Source of the DNA: CALJUZ01 sp003387805
Lineage (GTDB): Bacteria > Bacillota > Limnochordia > Limnochordales > ZCTH02-B6
Direction of reading: 5' to 3'
Assembly (NCBI GenBank): GCA_937975235.1
Contig: CALJUZ010000164.1
Span: 1 to 9,874, forward strand
Length of the DNA stretch: 9,874 nucleotides
Part shown: in pieces, positions 5,491-9,874 of the stretch
How positions within the stretch are numbered: position 1 is the stretch's first letter
Layout: the number at the start of each line of letters is the position of its first letter
Made by a program: the position numbers and the translations under genes
Notes under the pieces: model-generated
The model's input: only the letters and a program-made list of their open reading frames with translations
What the model was told of the DNA's origin: nothing
The model's database searches: none

Positions 5491-7130
5491 GGCCGCTCAC
5501 CCGCCGTGCCGGGCCCTCGCGGCGCCCCGGACGCGTCCGGAGTTCCGGAAGCCCCCGCGTCGCCCGCGGCTTCCAGCGCGCCCGGCGCCCCCGCGGCCCG
5601 CCGCGACGGCACCCTCTCCGGCAAGGCCGCCAGCGCCCGCCGCGCCACCGTCAAAATCGTTTCCTTCTCCCGCTCATCCCACGGCTCGTCGGCCACTTGC
5701 TCCAGCAGCCGCGGCACTTCCGCCCGCCACAGGGCCCGCATGGCTGCCTCGGCTTCGGCCACGCGCTCCACTTCGACCGCGTCCAGCAGCCCTTCGTTGA
5801 GCACGGTGAGCAAGGCGATCTGCTCGCCCACCGGCACCGGCGCCTCCGGCGGCTGCTTCAGCACTTCCCGGATGCGGCGGCCGCGGCGGATAATCTGCTC
5901 CGACACGGCGTCCAGCCGGGTGCCCAGCCGGGAGAAAAACTCCAGCTCCTCGAACTGGCTGTACTCCAGCCGCATCTGGGCCGCCACGGCCCGGTACGCC
6001 GCCACCTGACTCTTGCCGCCCACCCGGGACACCGACGTGCCCGCGTCCAGGGCCGGACGGATTCCTTGCTGAAACTGCTCGGTGCTGACGTAAATTTGCC
6101 CGTCGGTGATGGAGATGAGGTTGGTGGGCACGTAAGCGGAAATGTCCTCGGCCTGGGTTTCGGCGATAGGGATCGCGGTCAACGAGCCGCCGCCCCGCGC
6201 CTCGGACAGCTGCGTGGCCCGCTCCAAAAGGCGCGCGTGGGCGTAGAAAATGTCGCCGGGATACGCCTCGCGGGCCGGCGGCCGCCGCAGCACCAAAGAC
6301 AGCTCCCGGTAGCTTTCGGCGTGCTTCGTCAAATCATCGTAAACAATGAGGACGTCGCGCCCCCGCTCCATGAAGTACTCGGCCATGCTGGTGGCCGCGT
6401 AGGGCGCCATGTAGCGCATGCCCGCGGGCTCGTCGCCGCTGGCCGCGACGACGGTGGTGTACTCCATCGCCCCGTGGCGCCGCAGCGTCGCGATGAGCTG
6501 CGCCACGGCCGTGGCCCGCTGGCCGATGACCACGTAGAAGCAGAGCACGCCCGTGCCCCGCTGGTTCAGCACCGCGTCTACGGCGATGGCGGTCTTGCCC
6601 GTCTGGCGGTCGCCCAGGATGAGCTCCCGCTGCCCCCGGCCGATGGGCACCAGCGCGTCCACCGCCTTGACGCCGGTCTGCAGCGGCCGGCTCACCGGCG
6701 CCCGTTGGATAATGGGCGTGGCCTCCCGCTCCACGGGGTAGTACGCGGACGGCACCACGGGCGGGCCGTCGTCCAACGGCCGCCCGATGGCGTCCACCAC
6801 CCGGCCGATGAGGTCTTCCCCCACCGGCACCTGGACCACCTTGCCCGTGGCCTCGGCCAGCGCGCCCGCCCGCAGCGCCGGCGCCCGGTCCAGCAGCACG
6901 GCGTTGATGGTGTCGGGCTCCAGGTCCAGAGCCAGCGCGCTGATGCCGCCCTCAATCTCCAGCAGCTCGCCGCTTTTCACCCGCGGCAGCCCGGAGATGC
7001 GGGCGACGCCGTCGCCGGCCTGCACCACGGTGCCCACCGGGCGGGCCACCGGCTCGGCGGGACGCCGCTCCCGGGCCCGCTCCATGGCCGACAGCGCCCG
7101 GGTCAGCGCCGCTTCAAGAACGGACGGCAT
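5487..7130 (-). CDS. atpA: N-ATPase alpha subunit
   Basis: Alpha builds the F1 hexamer with beta and holds the non-catalytic nucleotide sites. In the 547-residue product, the Walker A motif GDRQTGKT is at 173-180 and Walker B LIVYDD at 261-266. The family signature PALDAGTSVS is at 359-368, followed by R369 in SRVGG, the position of the arginine that reaches into the catalytic site. The N-terminal barrel includes GDGVARISGLP (39-49). Residues from about 510 to the end are an Ala/Gly/Pro-rich tail not expected in typical alphas of about 500-510 residues. ATG 7130 is chosen because GGAGG lies 8 bases upstream; ATG 7145 is in frame but lacks a site. The gene overlaps the end of atpF by 17 bases and the start of atpG by 4. 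The order after a long atpF, with no atpH between, marks the N-ATPase type. Confidence 0.95.
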   Translation of the reverse strand: MPSVLEAALTRALSAMERARERRPAEPVARPVGTVVQAGDGVARISGLPRVKSGELLEIEGGISALALDLEPDTINAVLLDRAPALRAGALAEATGKVVQVPVGEDLIGRVVDAIGRPLDDGPPVVPSAYYPVEREATPIIQRAPVSRPLQTGVKAVDALVPIGRGQRELILGDRQTGKTAIAVDAVLNQRGTGVLCFYVVIGQRATAVAQLIATLRRHGAMEYTTVVAASGDEPAGMRYMAPYAATSMAEYFMERGRDVLIVYDDLTKHAESYRELSLVLRRPPAREAYPGDIFYAHARLLERATQLSEARGGGSLTAIPIAETQAEDISAYVPTNLISITDGQIYVSTEQFQQGIRPALDAGTSVSRVGGKSQVAAYRAVAAQMRLEYSQFEELEFFSRLGTRLDAVSEQIIRRGRRIREVLKQPPEAPVPVGEQIALLTVLNEGLLDAVEVERVAEAEAAMRALWRAEVPRLLEQVADEPWDEREKETILTVARRALAALPERVPSRRAAGAPGALEAAGDAGASGTPDASGAPRGPGTAGERP

Positions 7131-7893
7131 GGCCTTCGCCTCCATCGCGGCCGTCGCCCGCGGCCAGGCGCGCCGCGTCCTCTTCCCACGCGGCCACGTA
7201 GTCCCGCGCGTTCCACGCCAGCAGTGTGCCGTCGTAATGGACTTCCACGCCCAAAATCAACGAGTCGTCGTGCTCCACGATGACGTCGTCGTCAGCCAGC
7301 TCCCGCCCCAGCGCCCGGGCCACCAGGGCCCGCACGCGTGCGGCCTGCGACGCCGTCGGCCCAAAGCTGAGCCGCACCGTGACGGGCGGCTTGGCCCGGG
7401 CCAGCAGCTCCGGCTGGTCCTGCAGGCGCCGCTCCAGCGCGGCGATGACGCCGTCGCCCGCGTCGCCGCCCGTCATGTCCCGAAGCAGCCGCCGAGCCAC
7501 GCCGCCGGCGGCCCGGATGACGCTTTCCTGAAACGCCTCGGCCAGCTCCCGCTTTTCCGTCTCCAGCTGCTGCATGAGCCGCCGCCGCTCGGCCTCCGCG
7601 TCGGCCGCGGCCTGCTCCAGCAAGTTTTCCCGCACCCGGCGGGCCTCCTCCCGCGCCTCTTTCAACCACTGCTCGCGCGTGCTCTCCAGCTCGGCCCGCT
7701 GCGCGGTGTACGCGGCCAGCTGCCGCCGCGCTTCCTCCTGCAGCTGCTCCGCCTTCTCCAAGCGTTCCCTGACCGCGTTTTCCCGGGCGGAAATGACGTT
7801 GACGATGGGCTTGTACAAAAACTTGTTCAGCAGCCACACCAGCAGTGCGAAGTTGAAAATTTGCGCGACCACCGTCACGATGTCAATTTGCAA
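7114..7893 (-). CDS. atpF: N-ATPase b subunit with a delta-like C-terminal domain
   Basis: This subunit is the peripheral stalk that holds the head against the a subunit. Its 259 residues far exceed the roughly 160-170 of an ordinary b. There is one N-terminal membrane helix (about 5-24, FNFALLVWLLNKFLYKPI) and a long charged coiled coil (about 33-127). A globular C-terminal part (about 168-240, VTVRLSF then DSLILGVEVHYDG) resembles the end of the delta subunit. The operon has no separate atpH, so this part probably does the job of delta, as in other N-ATPases. The start is TTG at 7893, supported by AAAGGAGG at 7909-7902 with 8-base spacing; TTG may keep its output below that of atpE. A hairpin lies just upstream. 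The 3' end overlaps atpA by 17 bases. Confidence 0.93.
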   Translation of the reverse strand: MQIDIVTVVAQIFNFALLVWLLNKFLYKPIVNVISARENAVRERLEKAEQLQEEARRQLAAYTAQRAELESTREQWLKEAREEARRVRENLLEQAAADAEAERRRLMQQLETEKRELAEAFQESVIRAAGGVARRLLRDMTGGDAGDGVIAALERRLQDQPELLARAKPPVTVRLSFGPTASQAARVRALVARALGRELADDDVIVEHDDSLILGVEVHYDGTLLAWNARDYVAAWEEDAARLAAGDGRDGGEGHAVRS

Positions 7894-7901
7894 TCGTCCG
7901 C

Positions 7902-7909
7902 CCTCCTTT
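7902..7909 (-). promoter_or_regulatory. Strong ribosome binding site for atpF (TTG start)
   Basis: The minus-strand sequence AAAGGAGG lies 8 bases before TTG 7893. No ATG or GTG fits the site better, so it decides the start codon. A hairpin at 7914-7943 ends only about 4 bases upstream of it. Confidence 0.85.
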
Positions 7910-7913
7910 CAAC

Positions 7914-7943
7914 CAAAGGGACTGCCGGCCGCCGGTCCCTCTG
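7914..7943 (-). promoter_or_regulatory. Stem-loop between atpE and atpF
   Basis: On the minus strand, CAGAGGGAC (7943-7935) pairs with GTCCCTTTG (7922-7914), a 9-bp stem with one G-U pair and a 12-base GC-rich loop. It fills most of the 55-base gap after the c-subunit stop and ends next to the atpF ribosome site. Only TTTGGTT follows, so it is not a full terminator. A likely role is partial attenuation, or a 3' cap stabilising the atpE message so that c is made in excess over b. This role is inferred from position only. Confidence 0.5.
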
Positions 7944-7948
7944 CCGCG

Positions 7949-8245
7949 TCAAAATCCGGACGAGAAGAAATTCCAGAACGGATTGGCAAACAGCAAAATC
8001 AGCGCCGTGACGAAAGCGTAGATGGCCGTCGTCTCCACCATGGCCAGCCCCACGAACAGCGTGCGGGAAATGGTGTTGGCCGCGTCGGGCTGCTGCGCGA
8101 TGGCCAGCACCGCGTCGCCCACGGCCCGGCCCTGGCCCAGGGCGTTGCCGATGGAGGCGACGCCCACGGCAAAGGCGGCCGCCGCCATGGAAATGACGGC
8201 CACGATGACTTGCGCATTCATCTCAAGCATGTTCGTCTCAAACAT
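7949..8245 (-). CDS. atpE: N-ATPase c subunit (membrane rotor ring), Na+-type ligand set
   Basis: The 98-residue protein is a two-helix hairpin that oligomerises into the ion-carrying ring. Helix 1 runs about 11-38 (AVGVASIGNALGQG), the polar loop is RAVGDAVLAIAQQP (40-53), and helix 2 runs about 60-88. The carboxylate E71 sits in the motif VETTAIY. Aligned without gaps to the Na+ ring of Ilyobacter tartaricus (Q32, V63, E65, S66, T67, Y70), it has Q38, M69, E71, T72, T73 and Y76. All side-chain ligands are kept or conservatively replaced, which predicts Na+ coupling. ATG 8245 overlaps the atpB stop by 8 bases, with GGGGG about 8 bases upstream. ATG 8230 and 8221 are alternative starts that would drop up to eight polar N-terminal residues. 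Confidence 0.95.
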   Translation of the reverse strand: MFETNMLEMNAQVIVAVISMAAAAFAVGVASIGNALGQGRAVGDAVLAIAQQPDAANTISRTLFVGLAMVETTAIYAFVTALILLFANPFWNFFSSGF

Positions 8246-8996
8246 GACGCGAACCCCCGTTCGTCGTAATGTCCGCTCCCCCGGCGGGGCCGGCGCTGCC
8301 GCGGGCCGCCTCTTCCACGCGCTTTTCCTCCACCTGCACCGCCGAGGCGATGTACACCATGGTCAGCATGGCGAAAATGTAGGCCTGAATGAAGCCGGTC
8401 ACCTGGCCGAACAGCTGCATGATGACGGGAAACACGAAGGGCGCGATGGACAGCAAGATGGCCACCACGACGTTGCCGCTCATGATGTTGCCGAAAAGAC
8501 GCACCGCCAGCGCCAGCGTCCTCGTAATGTCGCCCAGAATGTTAAACGGAAGCATGAACCACGACGGCTGGACGTAGGTCTTCAGCCAGTGGACGACGCC
8601 CCGGGTGGTGATGGAGTAGAAGGGGACGGCGAAAAACACCGTCAAGGCCAGCGCGACGGTCGTCTCCAGCGCGCCGGTGGGCGGCGTGTAGACGGTGAAG
8701 TCCAGCCCCAGCAGATCGCTTAAGGGCGGGAAAATGCTGAGCAGGTTGGCAAAGGCGATGAACAGGAACAGCGTGCCCACGAAAGCCAGGTACCGCCGCC
8801 CCGGGCCGCCCGACAGCTCGGCGATTTGCCCTTCGATGGCCTGGATGACGATTTCCAGCACGTGCTGCTGGCGGGAGATGGGCATGTCCACCCGCAGGTC
8901 CCGGGTGATCCACGCGGACAGCCCCACCAGCACGGCCATGACGATCCACGTGTTCACCATGGTCTCCCAGAAGCTGAGGGTCAGTTTGATCTCCAT
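8238..8996 (-). CDS. atpB: N-ATPase a subunit (ion channel stator)
   Basis: Subunit a provides the two ion half-channels beside the c-ring. The 252-residue product has five or six hydrophobic segments (about 12-31, 69-90, 110-130, 148-185 and 186-220). The essential stator arginine is R166 in LAVRLFGN, and Q204 in IQAYIF matches E. coli Q252. At the position of E. coli E219 this protein has N175 (MSGNVVV), and near the H245 position it has Gly, so the polar half-channel residues of the E. coli H+ enzyme are not kept. A short charged, then Gly-rich C-terminal tail follows residue 221. ATG 8996 was chosen because AAAGGAGG lies 6 bases upstream. The frame runs open as far as 9341, but that overlaps atpR. 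It is coupled to atpE by an 8-base overlap. Confidence 0.95.
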   Translation of the reverse strand: MEIKLTLSFWETMVNTWIVMAVLVGLSAWITRDLRVDMPISRQQHVLEIVIQAIEGQIAELSGGPGRRYLAFVGTLFLFIAFANLLSIFPPLSDLLGLDFTVYTPPTGALETTVALALTVFFAVPFYSITTRGVVHWLKTYVQPSWFMLPFNILGDITRTLALAVRLFGNIMSGNVVVAILLSIAPFVFPVIMQLFGQVTGFIQAYIFAMLTMVYIASAVQVEEKRVEEAARGSAGPAGGADITTNGGSRHV

Positions 8997-9002
8997 GCCG
9001 GC

Positions 9003-9010
9003 CCTCCTTT
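9003..9010 (-). promoter_or_regulatory. Strong ribosome binding site for atpB
   Basis: AAAGGAGG on the minus strand lies 6 bases before ATG 8996. It fixes the start well inside a longer open frame that would otherwise extend into atpR. Confidence 0.85.
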
Positions 9011-9106
9011 CCCTTGGCCGTGTGTTGACGCCCGCAGCGGATGAGGCCGCCGCCCGGCGGCCCCGCCCGCCGCGCCGGCCAACGCCCCGCGTCGTTCCCT
9101 TGGCCG
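9009..9106. repeat. Direct repeats flanking a GC hairpin in the atpR-atpB gap
   Basis: TTCCCTTGGCCGTGTG at 9009-9024 recurs as TTCCCTTGGCCGCGTG at 9095-9110 (15 of 16 bases), 86 bases apart. Between them, GGCCGCC (9045-9051) and GGCGGCC (9056-9062) form a perfect 7-bp GC stem with a 4-base loop. The repeats almost exactly bracket the 116-base gap. The copy nearer atpB runs into its ribosome site. The arrangement could come from a local duplication or be an mRNA processing or stabilising element. No function is shown. Confidence 0.6.
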
Positions 9107-9112
9107 CGTGCC

Positions 9113-9442
9113 TTACGGGCCCGGTTTCGCCTCCGGCGTTTCCGGCAAGCCCCGGCGCACCGCGCCCACGACGAGCCGCCGGGCCGCCATGATGCCGACG
9201 ACGGCCACCGCCGTTTCCACCAGCCGGCCCCGGGTGACAACCCAAAGGCCGCTCAGCAGCACGGCCATGCGCACCACGAACGAGACGAAAAACAGCAGCC
9301 CCGGCGCGGCGGTGGTGCCCACCCGGCGGCTGGTCCACCACAGACCCCAGAAATAGACGCCGCCCAGCACCAGCCCCGCCACGGCCGCCACGACGATGCG
9401 GCCCGCCGTCACGCCTTCAAGAAACACGGCCACGCCCCGCAT
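9113..9442 (-). CDS. atpR: N-ATPase subunit AtpR
   Basis: AtpR is a small membrane protein found only in N-ATPase operons and thought to interact with the c-ring during assembly. The 109 residues form three hydrophobic segments (about 15-36, 47-70 and 75-93). Typical features are GLWWTSRR at the end of the first (33-40) and an arginine inside the second, SFVVRMAVLL (R58). ATG 9442 is used; an in-frame TAG 18 bases upstream rules out longer forms, and the only ribosome-site-like sequence is a weak GGGGG directly before it. It follows atpQ after 76 bases and precedes atpB by 116. Family assignment rests on the length, three-helix pattern, these motifs and its place between atpQ and atpB. Confidence 0.88.
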   Translation of the reverse strand: MRGVAVFLEGVTAGRIVVAAVAGLVLGGVYFWGLWWTSRRVGTTAAPGLLFFVSFVVRMAVLLSGLWVVTRGRLVETAVAVVGIMAARRLVVGAVRRGLPETPEAKPGP

Positions 9443-9518
9443 CCCCCACGTGTTGATCTAGAGTCATCCGAGTTGGCCCGGCGTCATCCCAGGCAGTCCG
9501 AGGCCGCCGGCGCTGCAA

Positions 9519-9821
9519 TCACCGCTTTTGCATCCAGTTCCACACGTTGACGAGGCCCAGGATGAGGCCCGCCGACATGAGCGACAAGGTGTAGCGAATG
9601 CCGCCCCCGGTCCGGGCGTCCAGCCATGCGCCCACGGCGACGCCGATGAGCGTCGGCACCACGATGGACCAGCCAACGACGCCGAACACGCCCAAACCGT
9701 ACTGAAGGGTACGGTCGCCGGCCTCCCGGGCCTTCCGTGCCCGCTCTTCCTTGCGCTCCACCTCGCGGTGAAACTCCTCGCGCTCTTTTTCGACGGGACT
9801 TGGCCGGTCGTTGTCGGTCAC
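9519..9821 (-). CDS. atpQ: N-ATPase subunit AtpQ (AtpZ/ATPase gene-1 family)
   Basis: The protein has 100 residues. A highly charged, helical N-terminus (about 10-36, rich in Glu/Arg/Lys) precedes two membrane helices: about 41-67 (GWSIVVPTLIGVAVGAWLD) and about 77-96 (SLMSAGLILGLVNVW). The P-x3-G-x3-G-x-WLD pattern is typical of the AtpZ/ATPase gene-1 family. Members are accessory to ATPase assembly, and a link to Mg2+ has been suggested for relatives. GTG 9821 was chosen because AAAGGAGG lies 7 bases upstream. TTG 9848 is in frame but falls within an 11-bp repeat and lacks a site. A possible stop of the preceding gene overlaps the start as GTGA, the same coupling as in atpA-atpG. It is the first gene of the cluster fully inside the window. 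Confidence 0.9.
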   Translation of the reverse strand: MTDNDRPSPVEKEREEFHREVERKEERARKAREAGDRTLQYGLGVFGVVGWSIVVPTLIGVAVGAWLDARTGGGIRYTLSLMSAGLILGLVNVWNWMQKR

Positions 9822-9874
9822 GGTCGGCCCTCCTTTCGGCGTGGGCAAGGCGTGGGCAAGGCGTGGGCAAGGCG
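9818..9874 (-). CDS. Possible 3' end of atpC (epsilon), partial
   Basis: One minus-strand frame is open from the window edge to a TGA at 9820-9818, overlapping the atpQ start by four bases (GTGA). In N-ATPase operons atpC directly precedes atpQ, so the last codons of epsilon should fall here. The visible 18 residues come largely from an 11-bp repeat and show no epsilon motif. The call rests only on gene order and the overlap pattern. The other two minus-strand frames are also open here, so the frame is unproven. Confidence 0.3.
   Translation of the reverse strand, partial: RLAHALPTPCPRRKEGRP
9829..9836 (-). promoter_or_regulatory. Strong ribosome binding site for atpQ (GTG start)
   Basis: AAAGGAGG on the minus strand lies 7 bases before GTG 9821 and decides the start over the longer in-frame TTG 9848. 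Confidence 0.85.
9841..9873. repeat. 11-bp perfect tandem repeat, three copies, at the right edge
   Basis: GTGGGCAAGGC is repeated exactly at 9841-9851, 9852-9862 and 9863-9873, and the array may continue past the edge. The unit length is not a multiple of three, so each added or lost copy shifts any reading frame crossing it. It lies directly upstream of the atpQ ribosome site, in the expected end of atpC. A repeat at a sequence edge can also be an assembly break point. Confidence 0.9.

Noticed and set aside
5697..8010. Long plus-strand open frames opposite atpA and atpF
   Set aside because: Composition is extreme (His/Arg/Gly-rich) and the minus strand encodes conserved ATPase subunits in full, so these are antisense by-products of GC bias.
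8997..9341. N-terminal extension of atpB into atpR
   Set aside because: The extension is low-complexity and overlaps atpR. A strong AAAGGAGG site and the usual a-subunit N-terminus place the start at 8996.
9464..9870. Alternative minus-strand frames across atpQ
   Set aside because: They lack membrane helices and family motifs. The atpQ frame has both and a well-spaced ribosome site.
1..9874. tRNA, rRNA, insertion sequences, phage genes
   Set aside because: No cloverleaf-like sequence, transposase motifs or terminal inverted repeats were seen on reading both strands; minor cases could be missed by eye.

Overview
The window is very GC-rich DNA with many G/C-ending codons, strong AAAGGAGG-type ribosome binding sites and frequent GTG/TTG starts. 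Its CatE-like dioxygenase and Tex resemble Bacillus-type proteins. Together this suggests a high-GC, probably thermophilic or compost/sediment-type Firmicutes lineage (Limnochordia, Symbiobacterium or Thermaerobacter-like). The taxonomic call is inference only. Nearly every gene is on the minus strand, so the biological order runs from the right edge to the left.

The right half (about 4336-9874) carries most of an alternative F-type ATPase operon of the N-ATPase class. In transcription order it holds atpQ, atpR, atpB (a), atpE (c), atpF (b with a delta-like tail), atpA (alpha) and atpG (gamma). The known N-ATPase order is atpDCQRBEFAG, so atpD (beta) and atpC (epsilon) should lie just beyond the right edge; a short open tail there may be the end of atpC. 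Three features mark the class: the atpQ/atpR pair ahead of atpB, the long atpF, and no separate atpH. The c subunit keeps a sodium-type ligand set (Q38, E71, T72, T73, Y76), so the complex is predicted to move Na+. Genes overlap or sit close together. The two larger gaps, atpR-atpB and atpE-atpF, each hold a hairpin flanking the highly expressed membrane subunits.

Directly after atpG, a 125-bp gap contains an extended -10 promoter and a perfect 12-bp inverted repeat. These precede a second minus-strand unit: a two-domain VOC catechol-2,3-dioxygenase (CatE-like), the S1-domain RNA-binding protein Tex, and a small DUF3006-family protein translationally coupled to Tex.

At the left edge a plus-strand gene encodes a second, diverged DUF3006-like protein with an added N-terminal membrane segment. 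It converges on the first across a 152-bp gap that holds a perfect 13-bp inverted repeat. The first 90 bases are a 30-bp tandem repeat that reads in frame as a Pro/Ala-rich tail.

A recurring oddity is low-complexity Ala/Gly/Pro/Arg sequence inserted in or added to otherwise conserved proteins. The clearest case is a region of about 90 residues between the N-terminal helix and the Rossmann core of the gamma subunit, which carries a 27-bp tandem repeat.
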